NCBI RefSeq assembly: GCF_021729075.1
Contig: NZ_JAJSAQ010000001.1
Location: 195,997-259,996 of the forward strand
Length of the DNA: 64,000 nucleotides
Reading direction: 5' to 3'
From: Microbulbifer guangxiensis
Lineage (GTDB): Bacteria; Pseudomonadota; Gammaproteobacteria; Pseudomonadales; Cellvibrionaceae
A program made the translations under genes and the position numbers. How positions within the stretch are numbered: the first letter of the stretch is position 1; each line of letters opens with the position of its first letter. Below, one piece after another: positions 28,732 to 39,044 of the stretch. The notes under the pieces were generated by a model. It searched no databases. It had not been told where the DNA came from and saw nothing but the letters and a program-made list of their open reading frames with translations.

Positions 28732-30209
28732 CGCATCTCCCCATCCTGCAGGTCATCCTGCCGCTGGTGGCGGCCCCCTCATGCATGATCCTGCAGCGGT
28801 CGAGGCTCTCCTGGCTGTTTACTGTACTGGTCAGCCTGGCGGCCTTTGTCGTCAGCGCACTGCTGCTCCAGCAGGTCATGGCCGAGGGCGTGATCCGCTA
28901 CAGTCTCGGTGGATGGGATGCACCCTGGGGGATTGAATATCGGATCGATGCCCTGAATGCCTGGGTACTGTTTATCGTCACTGCTGTCAGCACTGCCGTC
29001 ATTGCTGCGGCGCGGACAAGCATTGAGGCCGAGCTGGGTGCGTCGCGGCAGACGGTCTTCTATACGCTCTATCTGTTGTGCTTTGCCGGGTTGCTCGGCA
29101 TCGTTGCCACCGGTGATGTTTTCAACGTTTTTGTCTTCCTGGAAATTTCTTCGCTGTCGACCTATGCGCTGATTGCCATGGGGCGTGACCGGAGAGCGTT
29201 GTGGTCGGCCTTCCAGTACCTGGTGCTGGGCACCATCGGGGCCACCTTTATCCTGATCGGGATTGGGTTCCTGTACATGATGACCGGCACCCTCAACATG
29301 CTAGACCTGGCAGAACGACTGCCGGCAGTGGAGAGTTCGACGGCGGTTCTCGCGGCGTTTGCCTTCATTCTGGTGGGTATTTGCCTGAAGCTTGCGCTAT
29401 TCCCCCTGCATCTGTGGCTGCCGAACGCCTACAGTAATGCCCCCTCCATCGTGACGGCATTCCTGGCCGCCACAGCTACCAAGGTCGCGCTGTATTTGCT
29501 GGTCCGGTTTACCGTCACCGTCTTCGGGATCGACTTCTCGCTGTCTGCACTGCCACTGCAGTCACTTTTCATCCTGTTGGGGCTGGCCGGCGTCTTCGTT
29601 GGTTCCGCGGTGGCAATTTACCAGTCCAATATCAAGCGGATGCTTGCCTATTCCTCCGTGGCCCAGATCGGCTACATGATCATCGGCATCGGCATCAGTA
29701 CTGTGGTAGGACTGCAGGCTACGCTGCTGCACCTGTTCAACCACGCCCTGATGAAGGCAGCACTGTTTCTGGCGCTCGCCGGCGTCGCCTACCGGATCGG
29801 TGGTTGCAGCCTGGAGCAGATTCGGGGCCTTGGTCGCAGCATGCCCTGGACCATGGGAGCGATTGCCATCGGTGGCGCCAGCCTGGTGGGCATGCCGCTG
29901 ACAGCGGGCTTTATCAGCAAGTGGTACCTGATCGCTGCGTCTATCGACAGTGGCTTCTGGCCGCTGGCTCTGCTCATCGTCGCAGGTTCACTGTTGTCGG
30001 CGGTCTATGTCTGGCGCCTGGTCGAAGCGGGCTATCTTCGTGAGCCACAATCCGGACAGTTGGCAGCAGAACCGGGCGAAGCCCCCCTGGGCCTGCTGAT
30101 CCCGACCTGGATACTGGTTCTGGCCAATCTCTACTTCGGTGTTGAGACCAGTCTGCCGGTCTCTGTCACGGAAATGGCAGCAACTTATCTGCTCGGAGGT
30201 GCACCCTGA
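28725..30209 (+). CDS. mrpD: Mrp antiporter subunit D (first copy)
   Basis: A 494-residue, about 14-helix antiporter subunit related to NuoM/NuoN. Conserved Glu in FNVFVFLEISSLSTYALIAMG and Lys in LKLALFPLHLWLPNAYSNAPS, plus the discontinuous-helix region SNIKRMLAYSSVAQIGYMI. GTG start with GGGAGA upstream, overlapping mrpC; it ends on the first base of the next gene. Confidence 0.94.
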   Translation: MLTHLPILQVILPLVAAPSCMILQRSRLSWLFTVLVSLAAFVVSALLLQQVMAEGVIRYSLGGWDAPWGIEYRIDALNAWVLFIVTAVSTAVIAAARTSIEAELGASRQTVFYTLYLLCFAGLLGIVATGDVFNVFVFLEISSLSTYALIAMGRDRRALWSAFQYLVLGTIGATFILIGIGFLYMMTGTLNMLDLAERLPAVESSTAVLAAFAFILVGICLKLALFPLHLWLPNAYSNAPSIVTAFLAATATKVALYLLVRFTVTVFGIDFSLSALPLQSLFILLGLAGVFVGSAVAIYQSNIKRMLAYSSVAQIGYMIIGIGISTVVGLQATLLHLFNHALMKAALFLALAGVAYRIGGCSLEQIRGLGRSMPWTMGAIAIGGASLVGMPLTAGFISKWYLIAASIDSGFWPLALLIVAGSLLSAVYVWRLVEAGYLREPQSGQLAAEPGEAPLGLLIPTWILVLANLYFGVETSLPVSVTEMAATYLLGGAP

Positions 30210-31669
30210 TGGAGACTTCCGCGCTGTTGGGGCTCGCCCTGGGTCTTCCGGTCCTGGCGTTTGCCGGGGTCTTGATGGCTGACCAGCGGCAAAACCTTCG
30301 GGAGGCCATCTCCCTGCTTTGCGGCGGCCTTCTGCTCTGGACGGTCGCCAACCTGTACCAGCCGGCATTACAGGGCGAGTCGGTGAGCCTTGCGTGGCTG
30401 CAGGTGATGCCGGGGATTGAACTGGCATTCCGGGTTGAGCCGCTGGGGTTGCTGTTTGCCCTGGTGGCGAGTTTTCTGTGGATAGTGACCACCCTGTATG
30501 CCATCGGTTACATGCGTGGCCATAACGAGGCCAACCAGACCCGCTTCTTTGCCCTGTTCGCCTTGTCCATTGGCTGTGTCATGGGGATCGCGTTTGCGGA
30601 GAATCTGTTCACCCTTTTTGTCTTTTACGAGGTGCTGACACTCGCTACTTATCCACTGGTAACGCATGCGGGTACCGAAAAGGCCAGGGCAGGGGGGCGA
30701 ACCTATCTGATGATCCTGCTCGGCACGTCGGTGGGCTTCTTCCTGGTGGCGATTGCCGGAACCTGGCTGTTGGCTGGCACCCTGTCATTTACCCCTGGTG
30801 GCGTCTTCCCCACAGAGACAGCCCCGGCGGTGTTGTCACTGTTGCTGGTCCTCTATGTATTTGGTGTCGGTAAGGCAGCGATCATGCCTTTTCACCGCTG
30901 GTTGCCGGCGGCGATGGTGGCCCCAACACCGGTCAGTGCGCTTCTCCATGCTGTTGCCGTGGTGAAGGCCGGTGTGTTTGTGATCCTGAAGGTTTGTCTG
31001 ATGATCTTTGGTCTTGAAACCCTGAAGGCCATCCCCGCAACCACCTGGCTCCTGTACCTCGCGGCAATTTCCATTTTGCTGGCCTCGCTGGTCGCCCTGC
31101 GTCAGGACAACCTGAAGGCGAGGCTCGCCTATTCCACCATCAGTCAGCTCGGGTACATTACCCTGGGCGCACTGCTGGCCACGTCGGCCGGTATTGCCGG
31201 CGGTGCAATGCATATCGTGATGCATGCCTTCGGCAAGATCACCCTGTTTTTCTGTGCCGGAGCCATTCTCGTCGCTGCGCACAAAACCGAGATCAGCCAG
31301 CTCGATGGCCTCGGAAGGCAGATGCCTGTGACCATGTCTGCTTTCTTTGTTGCCAGTCTGTGCATCATCGGTGTCCCCCCGACCGGTGGTACCTGGAGCA
31401 AATGGTTCCTGTTGCTGGGCACAGTGGAGGCTGAGCAGTGGTCTCTGGTCGTCCTGCTGATGCTGAGCTCACTGCTCAGCATCGCTTATCTGCTGCCGAT
31501 TCCACTGCGGGCTTTCTTCCCCCGTAACGGCACCACTGTGCCGGGTAAAGTGATGGTCCGGGAAGCCCCGTGGCCGTCGATGGTCGCGATTGCGGTGACG
31601 GCGATCGGCTGCGTGCTGTTGCTCGCTTATCCGACAATTTTTTCCCGGTTGATTCACGCGGGGATCTAA
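30209..31669 (+). CDS. Mrp antiporter subunit D-like (second copy)
   Basis: A 486-residue MrpD/NuoM-like subunit with the conserved Glu (LFTLFVFYEVLTLATYPLV) and Lys (VGKAAIMPFHRWLPAAMVAPTPVS spans it) and DNLKARLAYSTISQLGYI. It shares one base with the preceding mrpD. It is a distinct paralogue, not a recent duplicate, judging by how different the two sequences are. Confidence 0.92.
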   Translation: METSALLGLALGLPVLAFAGVLMADQRQNLREAISLLCGGLLLWTVANLYQPALQGESVSLAWLQVMPGIELAFRVEPLGLLFALVASFLWIVTTLYAIGYMRGHNEANQTRFFALFALSIGCVMGIAFAENLFTLFVFYEVLTLATYPLVTHAGTEKARAGGRTYLMILLGTSVGFFLVAIAGTWLLAGTLSFTPGGVFPTETAPAVLSLLLVLYVFGVGKAAIMPFHRWLPAAMVAPTPVSALLHAVAVVKAGVFVILKVCLMIFGLETLKAIPATTWLLYLAAISILLASLVALRQDNLKARLAYSTISQLGYITLGALLATSAGIAGGAMHIVMHAFGKITLFFCAGAILVAAHKTEISQLDGLGRQMPVTMSAFFVASLCIIGVPPTGGTWSKWFLLLGTVEAEQWSLVVLLMLSSLLSIAYLLPIPLRAFFPRNGTTVPGKVMVREAPWPSMVAIAVTAIGCVLLLAYPTIFSRLIHAGI

Positions 31670-31676
31670 TCAACTC

Positions 31677-31988
31677 ATGCGCAAGAAAGCTGAATATCTT
31701 TTTGATAACCCGAGAAATGTACGCTGGCTGCTGCGAGGGTTTTACGCCTGCTGCCTGGTGTTGTTTATTCTCGAGTTTCTGGTCCACCGCCACACCGAGC
31801 GTGCCTGGGAGCAACTGCCTGGCTTCTATCCGCTTTATGGTTTTGTGGGATGTGTGCTGCTCGTGCTGATTGCAAAGTGGATGCGGGGTTTGCTGATGAG
31901 ACCTGAGAACTACTATGAGACCCTGGACTCAGCCGACAAGCAGCCGGATTCCGGTGCCGACCACAGCCCGGCGGAGGTAGAGCATTGA
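31677..31988 (+). CDS. Small two-helix membrane protein of the Mrp operon, unknown
   Basis: A 103-residue protein starting MRKKAEYLFDNPRNVRWLLR, with two membrane segments (about residues 20-36 and 54-70) and a hydrophilic, acidic C-terminal tail. I do not recognise a family. It starts 7 nt after the second D subunit and overlaps the third by ATTGA, so it is co-translated with the antiporter and may be an accessory subunit. Confidence 0.85.
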   Translation: MRKKAEYLFDNPRNVRWLLRGFYACCLVLFILEFLVHRHTERAWEQLPGFYPLYGFVGCVLLVLIAKWMRGLLMRPENYYETLDSADKQPDSGADHSPAEVEH

Positions 31989-33679
31989 TCCTGATTCCCC
32001 CGTTCATCGCTTTTTTTATCGCCGCGGCACTGGCGCTGGTCTTGCGGGGTTGGGCCCGCGGTCTTGTCGCCATTGTGATACCGGCACTGAGCCTCGCCAA
32101 CTTGTGGGGGACTCCCGCCGGCGAGTACGCCACTGTCGGCCTGATGCAGTTTGAGCTTGTGTTCTTTTCCGTGGACAGGCTCAGCCTGTTGTTCGGTTAC
32201 CTGTTCCACGTCGCTGCGCTCATTGCTGTGATCTACTCCCTGCATGTTAGGGATACGTTGCAACAGACTGTGAGCCTGCTGTATGCGGGCAGTGCACTGG
32301 GGGCAGTGTTTGCCGGCGACCTGATGACGCTGTTCCTGTTCTGGGAGCTGCTGGCGCTGACATCGGTGTTTCTGGTGTGGGCGCGTCGCAGTCAGGCTTC
32401 ATACGGGGCGGGGCTGCGTTACCTGGTCATGCATATCCTCTCGGGCTTGTTGCTGCTGGTCGGTATTGTGATTTACAGCCGCACGGAACCATCACTTGCT
32501 CTGGGGCAGATCGGGCTCGAGCAGGGTGCCGCCGGGTGGTTGATGTTTCTCGCCTTCGGAATCAAATGCGCCTTTCCGTTCTTCCATGGCTGGCTCACGG
32601 ATGCCTACCCTGAGTCCACCCCCACCGGAACCGTTTTCCTCAGTGCCTTCACCACCAAGGTCGCCGTCTACGCGCTGGCGCGCACTTTCCCCGGCACCGA
32701 GTTGCTGATCTACATCGGTGCCGCCATGGCCTGCTTCCCGATTTTTTATGCGGTGATTGAAAATGATCTGCGTCGGGTACTGGCGTACAGCCTGATCAAC
32801 CAGCTCGGCTTCATGGTGGTAGGTATCGGTATCGGTACGGCACTGGCCATTAATGGTGCCGTGGCGCACGCCTTCAACGACGTCATTTTCAAGGGGCTGC
32901 TGTTTATGTCGATGGGGGCAGTGCTGCATGTGACCGGCAAGATCAACGGATCTGAACTTGGCGGACTCTACAAGACCATGCCCAAGACCACCGTGCTCTG
33001 CATTGTGGGCGCCGCCTCGATCTCTGCATTCCCGTTGTTCAGCGGATTTGTCAGCAAGTCGATGGTGATGACCGCAGCAATAAAGAATGGCTATGACTGG
33101 GTGTGGCTGGTACTGCTGTTCGCGTCGGCGGGGGTATTTCACCACGCCGGTATCAAGATTCCGTATTTTGCCTTCTTCGCCCACGACAGTGGCATCCGTG
33201 CCAAGGAGCCGCCGCTGAATATGCTGATTGCAATGAGCATCGCCGCCGCCCTGTGCCTGGTGGTGGGGATCTATCCGCAGGCCCTATACCGGTTGCTGCC
33301 GCACGAGGTGGCCTATTCGCCCTATGACATGACCCACGTGCTGACCCAGCTACAGTTGCTGTTCTTCTCCGCGCTGGCCTTTGTGTGGCTGAACCTGCAG
33401 CGCCTTTATCCGCCGGAGTTGCCGTCGGTAAATCTGGATGTGGATTGGGTGTACCGCCGGTTGCTGCCAGTGGCGGTTCAGCGGATTGGAAACGGGGCTT
33501 TCCGGCTGGATCAGCAGGTGCGCGCGGCGGCCCGCGCCCGCGTCGGGAGCCTGCTGGATACCATCACCAGCCATCACAAGCCGGAGGGAATCCTGGCCCG
33601 GAACTGGCTGACCGGGAGTATGGTGGCAGGGGTTGTCCTGTTACTGGGGTTTTATCTGTTGCTGGGTTTCGCTCTCTGA
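31985..33679 (+). CDS. Mrp antiporter subunit D-like (third copy), long form
   Basis: A 564-residue NuoL/MrpA/MrpD-like subunit. Conserved Glu in LMTLFLFWELLALTSVFLVWARR and Lys in GIKCAFPFFHGWLTDAYPESTP, plus ENDLRRVLAYSLINQLGFMVVG. The C-terminal extension beyond about residue 470 is amphipathic and ends in one more membrane helix. TTG start overlapping the small membrane protein gene. Last gene of the operon, 1 nt from the convergent TetR gene. Confidence 0.92.
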   Translation: MILIPPFIAFFIAAALALVLRGWARGLVAIVIPALSLANLWGTPAGEYATVGLMQFELVFFSVDRLSLLFGYLFHVAALIAVIYSLHVRDTLQQTVSLLYAGSALGAVFAGDLMTLFLFWELLALTSVFLVWARRSQASYGAGLRYLVMHILSGLLLLVGIVIYSRTEPSLALGQIGLEQGAAGWLMFLAFGIKCAFPFFHGWLTDAYPESTPTGTVFLSAFTTKVAVYALARTFPGTELLIYIGAAMACFPIFYAVIENDLRRVLAYSLINQLGFMVVGIGIGTALAINGAVAHAFNDVIFKGLLFMSMGAVLHVTGKINGSELGGLYKTMPKTTVLCIVGAASISAFPLFSGFVSKSMVMTAAIKNGYDWVWLVLLFASAGVFHHAGIKIPYFAFFAHDSGIRAKEPPLNMLIAMSIAAALCLVVGIYPQALYRLLPHEVAYSPYDMTHVLTQLQLLFFSALAFVWLNLQRLYPPELPSVNLDVDWVYRRLLPVAVQRIGNGAFRLDQQVRAAARARVGSLLDTITSHHKPEGILARNWLTGSMVAGVVLLLGFYLLLGFAL

Positions 33680-33680
33680 G

Positions 33681-34334
33681 TCAGGGGGCCGCAGCGATCG
33701 GTTCCCGGCGCAGGCTCGGGGCGTGGTGCAGCATCTCGATCAGGGTGTCGAGATAGCGCTCCCCCAACTGGGCGAGGTCCCGCCCGTCCGGCCGTAGCAG
33801 CCAGTCTCCCAGCAGGCCGACCAGTGCGCCGTGTAGCATGGGGGCCGCGAGCTCCACGTCGAGGTCTGTGGGGAGCTGCGCCCGCGCCACGGCCGCGCGA
33901 AGCAGTTCCCGCAACCGTTCCAGGCCTTCCTCGCGACAGTCGAGCATACGCTGGCGGATTTCGCCGCTCTCCGTCACCAGTTCACAGCGGTGCAGGATGA
34001 TATCGAGGATCTGCTGCCACTGCCGGTTGCAGGCTACTTCCTGAAACAGCCACAGCCAGCGGGTGCGCAGGATGCCCAGGGGGTTGTGTTGCGGGTCGTC
34101 GCTGGCTCCCTCACAGAGTTTTTCCCCGGGCAGCTGGACGCGCTCTGCCAGCTCATTGAACAGATCCGCCTTGTTGCGGAAATGCCCGTAAACCGCGCCA
34201 CGGGTGACCCCCGCCAGTTCCGCAACCTCTGTCAGAGACGGCCGTGCCAGTCCCTGTTGGTGGAACACGGTCACCGCCGCATCCAGGATGCGCTCGCGGG
34301 TCTCCAGTGCGTCTTCTTTACGCCGCTTGGCCAA
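33681..34334 (-). CDS. TetR-family repressor of the RND pump
   Basis: A 217-residue AcrR/TtgR-like regulator. The N-terminal helix-turn-helix is RERILDAAVTVFHQQGLARPSLTEVAELAGVTRGAVYGHFRNKADLF (about residues 13-59), and the C-terminal ligand domain includes LGILRTRWLWLFQEV. It starts at TTG with GAGGAAG about 6 nt upstream. The divergent position and palindromic intergenic site indicate local repression of the efflux operon, relieved by a drug-like ligand. Confidence 0.93.
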   Translation of the reverse strand: MAKRRKEDALETRERILDAAVTVFHQQGLARPSLTEVAELAGVTRGAVYGHFRNKADLFNELAERVQLPGEKLCEGASDDPQHNPLGILRTRWLWLFQEVACNRQWQQILDIILHRCELVTESGEIRQRMLDCREEGLERLRELLRAAVARAQLPTDLDVELAAPMLHGALVGLLGDWLLRPDGRDLAQLGERYLDTLIEMLHHAPSLRREPIAAAP

Positions 34335-34423
34335 TTTTTACTTCCTCGACAGGCATGATTGCAGGGCAGTGCGCCACTTTACCTGGCAGGCACCGCACTG
34401 ATGCGGCGCGCAGTGTAATTCAT

Positions 34424-34437
34424 ATTCATGCATGAAT
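34424..34437. promoter_or_regulatory. Palindromic candidate operator for the TetR repressor
   Basis: Perfect 14-nt palindrome ATTCATGCATGAAT, flanked by further TTCAT and TGAAT half-sites on each side, in the gap between tetR and the adaptor gene. A weak promoter follows on the plus strand (TTGCTG at 34444, 18-nt spacer, TAGAAT at 34468), so bound repressor could block both directions. Confidence 0.6.
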
Positions 34438-34562
34438 GAATACTTGCTGTTGAATCGGGGCTCGACGTAGAATGCGCCGCTTCGAGAACCATTCATTCCT
34501 GTCATTGGCGCCAAAAGTGTCTTGGCAGCGCTCGCCGGGCTCCCGGTCACAGAGAGGTAATC

Positions 34563-35735
34563 ATGCGGAAACGGAATCTGATCGTCGGCGTGCTGGCCGC
34601 AATGTCGCTACTGGTGGCCTGCAGCGAGGAGCAGGGCAGTCGCCCGGAGATGGTGCCTGAAGTGGCTGTGGTTACACTGGCGACTCAGGCGGTAACCCTT
34701 ACCCGCGAACTCCCGGGCCGGACCAATCCCTACAAAGTCGCCGAAGTACGCCCGCAGGTGAATGGTCTGGTGCAGGAACAGCTGTTCCGCGAGGGTGGCA
34801 TCGTTGAAGCCAACCAGCCGTTGTATCAACTGGATGACGCCACTTACCGGGCCGATTACGAGAGTGCCCGGGCCGTGCTGCAGAGTGCCCGCGCGGAACA
34901 CAACGTGGCGCGTTTGAAGGCAGGGCGGGTGGCGAACCTGGTCAAGAGCGGTGCGGTGAGTGCCCAGGACCATGACAGCGCCCAGGCGGCACTGCAGAAG
35001 GCAGATGCTGCCGTGGCCAGGGCAAGAGCTGCAGTCCGGCGTGCTGAGGTGAACCTCGATTACGCCCGCATCAGTACGCCCATTGCTGGCCGCATCGGCA
35101 AGTCTTCCGTGACCCAGGGGGCGCTGGTGACAGCCAACCAGCCGCAGGCGCTGGCCACTGTTCAGCAGCTGGACCCCATTTACGTGGACCTCAACCAGTC
35201 CACCAGCGAGCTGCTTAGCCTGCGCCGTGCCGTGGAAGCCGGCAAAGTGGCGGATGCCCGCGATCTGCCGGTGACCATCCTGCTGGATGATGGCAGCACC
35301 TACGAGCACCGCGGAGAGCTCGAGTTTGCGGAAGCCCGTGTCGACCCGACCACTGGCAGCGTACTGCTGCGGGTGGTGGTGCCCAACCCCGATCACATGC
35401 TGCTGCCTGGCATGTATGTGCGCGCCGTCATCGGACGTGGTGTGAAAGAAAATGCTGTGGTGGTGCCGCAGCAGGCGGTAATGCGGGACCCGAAGGGCAA
35501 CACCAACGCCCTGGTGGTGAACGCAGAGAACCAGGTTGAGCGGCGCCCGGTTACCGTGAGCCAGACCATCGGTGATGGGTGGCTTGTCGAAGAGGGACTT
35601 GCGGCGGGCGACCGGGTGATTGTCGAGGGTCTGCAGAAAGTGCGCCCGGGCGTTGCGGTCCGCGCCGTTGAGTCCGAAGAGGCGGCCGGCGTGGCAAACG
35701 CCGCAGCGGATGCCACCGACGCAGCGGACTCCTGA
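34563..35735 (+). CDS. RND efflux periplasmic adaptor lipoprotein
   Basis: A 390-residue membrane fusion protein of the AcrA type. The lipoprotein signal ends LLVAC. The split lipoyl domain (RPQVNGLVQEQLFREG and YARISTPIAGRIGKSSVTQGA) flanks a coiled-coil hairpin, and the barrel and membrane-proximal domains follow (VVPQQAVMRDPKGNT). It joins the RND pump to an outer-membrane channel. AGAGAGG lies before the ATG; the pump gene follows after 8 nt. The Ala/Asp-rich tail is low complexity. Confidence 0.95.
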   Translation: MRKRNLIVGVLAAMSLLVACSEEQGSRPEMVPEVAVVTLATQAVTLTRELPGRTNPYKVAEVRPQVNGLVQEQLFREGGIVEANQPLYQLDDATYRADYESARAVLQSARAEHNVARLKAGRVANLVKSGAVSAQDHDSAQAALQKADAAVARARAAVRRAEVNLDYARISTPIAGRIGKSSVTQGALVTANQPQALATVQQLDPIYVDLNQSTSELLSLRRAVEAGKVADARDLPVTILLDDGSTYEHRGELEFAEARVDPTTGSVLLRVVVPNPDHMLLPGMYVRAVIGRGVKENAVVVPQQAVMRDPKGNTNALVVNAENQVERRPVTVSQTIGDGWLVEEGLAAGDRVIVEGLQKVRPGVAVRAVESEEAAGVANAAADATDAADS

Positions 35736-35743
35736 GGTAAACC

Positions 35744-38700
35744 ATGGCAGCTTTCTTTATTGACCGACCCATCTTTGCCTGGGTTATCGCCATTATCGTC
35801 ATGCTCGGTGGCGGCCTTGCGATCAGCAAGCTGGCGATCGAGCGCTACCCGGATATTGCCCCGCCGACGGTCAGTATCAGCGCCAGCTACCCCGGTGCCT
35901 CTGCCAAAGTCGTGGAGGACTCCGTTACCCAGGTCATCGAGCAGAACATGACCGGGCTCGACGGCCTGCTTTATATGTCGGCCACCAGCGAATCCATCGG
36001 CCAGGTGAACATCACTCTGACCTTTGCCAATGGCACCGACCCGGATATCGCCCAGGTGCAGGTGCAGAACAAGCTGCAACTGGCGATGCCGTTGCTGCCG
36101 GAGGCGGTACAGCGCCAGGGCGTGAATGTCGGCAAGGGGCGCAGTGGCTTCCTGATGGTGGTCGGTTTTGTTTCGGAAGACGGGCGCATGAACCGCTCGG
36201 ATATCGCCGATTTCGTCAACGCCAGCATCGTTGATCCGATCAGCCGCGTTCCCGGCGTGGGCGGTATCCAGGTGTTTGGTTCCCAGTACGCCATGCGTAT
36301 CTGGCTGGACCCGAACAAGCTCGAGACCTACAGGCTGGTGCCCAGCGATGTCATCGCAGCCGTGCGCTCGCAGAACCAGCAGGTGGCTGTCGGCAGCCTC
36401 GGCGGCACGCCGGCCATTGATGGACAGCAGCTGAATGCCAATGTGGTGTCCCAGGGGCGCCTGGAAACCCCGGAACAATTTCGCGAGATCGTTATCCGTT
36501 CCAACCCTGATGGCTCGGTACTGAAGCTGGGGGATATCGCGCGGGTGGAGATCGGCGCTGAAAACTATGACTTTATCAGCCGCTTCAACCGTCAGCCGGC
36601 AACAGGCCTGGCGGTGACCCTGGCCACCGGCGCCAACGCGCTGGAGACCGCCGATGGCGTGCGGGAAAAGCTCAAGGAGCTGGAGCCGTATTTCCCAGCC
36701 GGGATCAAGTCCGTGGTGCCGTTTGACTCGACGCCGTTTGTGGAGGTTTCCATCAAGGGCGTGATCCAGACGCTGATTGAGGCGGTGATCCTGGTGTTCC
36801 TGGTGATGTACCTGTTCCTGCAGAACATCCGCGCCACGATTATTCCGACCATCGCCGTGCCGGTGGTGCTGCTGGGAACCTTCGGGATACTGGCGGCGCT
36901 GGGCTTCTCCATCAACATGCTCACGATGTTTGCCATGGTGCTGGCCATCGGCCTGCTGGTGGATGACGCCATTGTGGTGGTCGAGAACGTCGAGCGTGTG
37001 ATGAACGAAGAGGGACTCTCGCCCAGGGAAGCCACACGCAAGTCGATGAAGCAGATCACGGGCGCACTGGTGGGCATCGGGGTGGTGCTGTCGGCGGTAT
37101 TCGTACCCATGGCCTTTCTGGAAGGGGCCACCGGTGTGATTTACCGGCAGTTCTCGGCGACCATCGTTGCCGCAATGGCGCTGTCAGTGCTGGTGGCGAT
37201 CGTGCTTACACCGGCGCTCTGCGCCACCATGCTGAAGCCTGTCGCGCGTGGCCAGGGCCATGTGCAGAAGGGCTTTTTCGGCTGGTTCAACCGCAACTTC
37301 GAGCGCGGCAGTGCCCGCTACCAGCGAGGAGTGCGCGGTATTGTGGCCCGCAGCGGCCGGTTCCTGCTCCTGTTTGCCGTGCTCACCGGCATTATGCTGG
37401 TGCTGTTCCAGCGCCTGCCCAGTTCATTCCTGCCGGAAGAAGACCAGGGTGTACTGCTCTCCATGGTGCAGACGCCGGTAGGGGCGACGCAGCAGCGCAC
37501 CATGGAGTCGATCAAAAAGGTGGAGGACTACTACCTCGACCAGGAGCAGGACACCGTCGCCTCCGTATTCAGCGTACAGGGCTTCAGCTTTGCCGGTAGC
37601 GGCCAGAACAATGGCATTGCGTTCGTCAACATGCACGACTGGGGCGAGCGCGAGGCGCAGGGCCAGGATGCGGGCTCCGTGGCCATGCGGGCCATGGGGG
37701 CCCTGATGCAGATCAAGGATGCCATGGCGTTCGCATTCTCACCGCCTGCATTGCCGGGGCTCGGCACCTCGGGTGGGTTCGATTTCTACCTGAAGGACAA
37801 CGCCAACCAGGGGCACGCGGCGCTGACCGAAGCGCGCAACCAGCTGCTGGGCGCGGCGGCACAGAGCCCATTGCTGGTGAATGTGCGTCCCAACGGCCAG
37901 GACGACACGCCCCAGTTCCGCCTCAATATTGATACCGAGAAGGCGGCCGCACTGGGCCTGTCGATCGACGAGATCAACAGCACGATTGGCACTGCCTGGG
38001 GCGGCCGTTATATCGATGACTTCATCGATCGCGGGCGGGTCAAGAAGGTGTACGTGCAGTCGGACGCGCCGTACCGCATGGTGCCAGAGGACTTCAGGCT
38101 GTGGTCCGTACGCAACCGCGACGGGGAGATGGTGCCGCTGTCGACGTTTGCCAGCTTCTCATGGGAATACGGATCGCCCCGGCTGGAGCGTTACAACGGT
38201 GTCCCCGCGATGCAGATCAACGGCTCTGCCGCACCGGGCGTGAGCTCGGGTGAAGCGATGGCTGAAGTGGAGCGGCTGGTGGCGCAGCTGCCGGCCGGCT
38301 TTGGTCTCGAGTGGACCGGCCTGTCCTACCAGGAGCGCCAGGCGGGCGCCCAGACCCCGCTGCTGTATACCCTGTCGCTTCTCATCGTGTTCCTGTGCCT
38401 GGCGGCTCTCTATGAGAGCTGGACGGTGCCAACTGCCGTGCTGTTGGTAGCCCCGCTGGGCATCCTGGGTGCAGTGCTGGCCAACACCCTGCGCGGTATG
38501 GAGCGTGACATCTATTTTCAGGTGGCCATGCTCACCACGGTGGGGCTGACCAGCAAGAACGCCATTCTGATCGTGGAGTTTGCCAAACAGAATCTCGAGG
38601 AGGGCATGGAACTGGTCCATGCGACCATGCGGGCGGTGCGCGATCGGCTGCGCCCGATCCTGATGACGTCGCTGGCGTTTGGCCTGGGTGTGCTGCCACT

Positions 38701-38923
38701 GGCGATAGCCACCGGGGCAGGCTCTGGCGCCCAGCGCGCTATCGGTACCGGTGTGCTTGGCGGCATGCTGGTGGGTACCCTGCTGGGACTGTTTTTCATA
38801 CCGCTGTTCTTTGTGGTGGTCCAGCGCCTTTTCGGAAAGCGGCCGGTAGCCAACGAGTCAATGCCCCGACCCGGGGTTATGAATGAAGAACGAGAGGAGA
38901 GGGAAGAGGGCGCAGTGGTCTGA
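35744..38923 (+). CDS. RND multidrug efflux pump, AcrB type
   Basis: Inner-membrane proton-driven pump of 1059 residues (HAE1 family). It starts [21 protein letters not shown], has the proton-relay Asp pair in [19 protein letters not shown] and the matching Lys in [16 protein letters not shown]. All 12 helices and both large periplasmic loops are present. It forms an operon with the adaptor; no outer-membrane channel gene follows, so a TolC-type protein must come from elsewhere. Confidence 0.96.
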   Translation: MAAFFIDRPIFAWVIAIIVMLGGGLAISKLAIERYPDIAPPTVSISASYPGASAKVVEDSVTQVIEQNMTGLDGLLYMSATSESIGQVNITLTFANGTDPDIAQVQVQNKLQLAMPLLPEAVQRQGVNVGKGRSGFLMVVGFVSEDGRMNRSDIADFVNASIVDPISRVPGVGGIQVFGSQYAMRIWLDPNKLETYRLVPSDVIAAVRSQNQQVAVGSLGGTPAIDGQQLNANVVSQGRLETPEQFREIVIRSNPDGSVLKLGDIARVEIGAENYDFISRFNRQPATGLAVTLATGANALETADGVREKLKELEPYFPAGIKSVVPFDSTPFVEVSIKGVIQTLIEAVILVFLVMYLFLQNIRATIIPTIAVPVVLLGTFGILAALGFSINMLTMFAMVLAIGLLVDDAIVVVENVERVMNEEGLSPREATRKSMKQITGALVGIGVVLSAVFVPMAFLEGATGVIYRQFSATIVAAMALSVLVAIVLTPALCATMLKPVARGQGHVQKGFFGWFNRNFERGSARYQRGVRGIVARSGRFLLLFAVLTGIMLVLFQRLPSSFLPEEDQGVLLSMVQTPVGATQQRTMESIKKVEDYYLDQEQDTVASVFSVQGFSFAGSGQNNGIAFVNMHDWGEREAQGQDAGSVAMRAMGALMQIKDAMAFAFSPPALPGLGTSGGFDFYLKDNANQGHAALTEARNQLLGAAAQSPLLVNVRPNGQDDTPQFRLNIDTEKAAALGLSIDEINSTIGTAWGGRYIDDFIDRGRVKKVYVQSDAPYRMVPEDFRLWSVRNRDGEMVPLSTFASFSWEYGSPRLERYNGVPAMQINGSAAPGVSSGEAMAEVERLVAQLPAGFGLEWTGLSYQERQAGAQTPLLYTLSLLIVFLCLAALYESWTVPTAVLLVAPLGILGAVLANTLRGMERDIYFQVAMLTTVGLTSKNAILIVEFAKQNLEEGMELVHATMRAVRDRLRPILMTSLAFGLGVLPLAIATGAGSGAQRAIGTGVLGGMLVGTLLGLFFIPLFFVVVQRLFGKRPVANESMPRPGVMNEEREEREEGAVV

Positions 38924-38950
38924 TGGCGCCGATCCCGACGTAATACTTTG

Positions 38951-38979
38951 ACGCCGGCATACGCCGGCGTTCTTTTTTT
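38951..38979 (+). terminator. Rho-independent terminator after the RND operon
   Basis: Perfect 8-bp stem ACGCCGGC/GCCGGCGT (38951-38958 and 38963-38970), loop ATAC, followed by a run of T with one C. Confidence 0.9.
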
Positions 38980-39044
38980 GTGGGCGTGATTCCGTAGAAT
39001 TGGCCGGCAATCGGGGACAGAACAATAGTGTTGGAGCAGACAGC

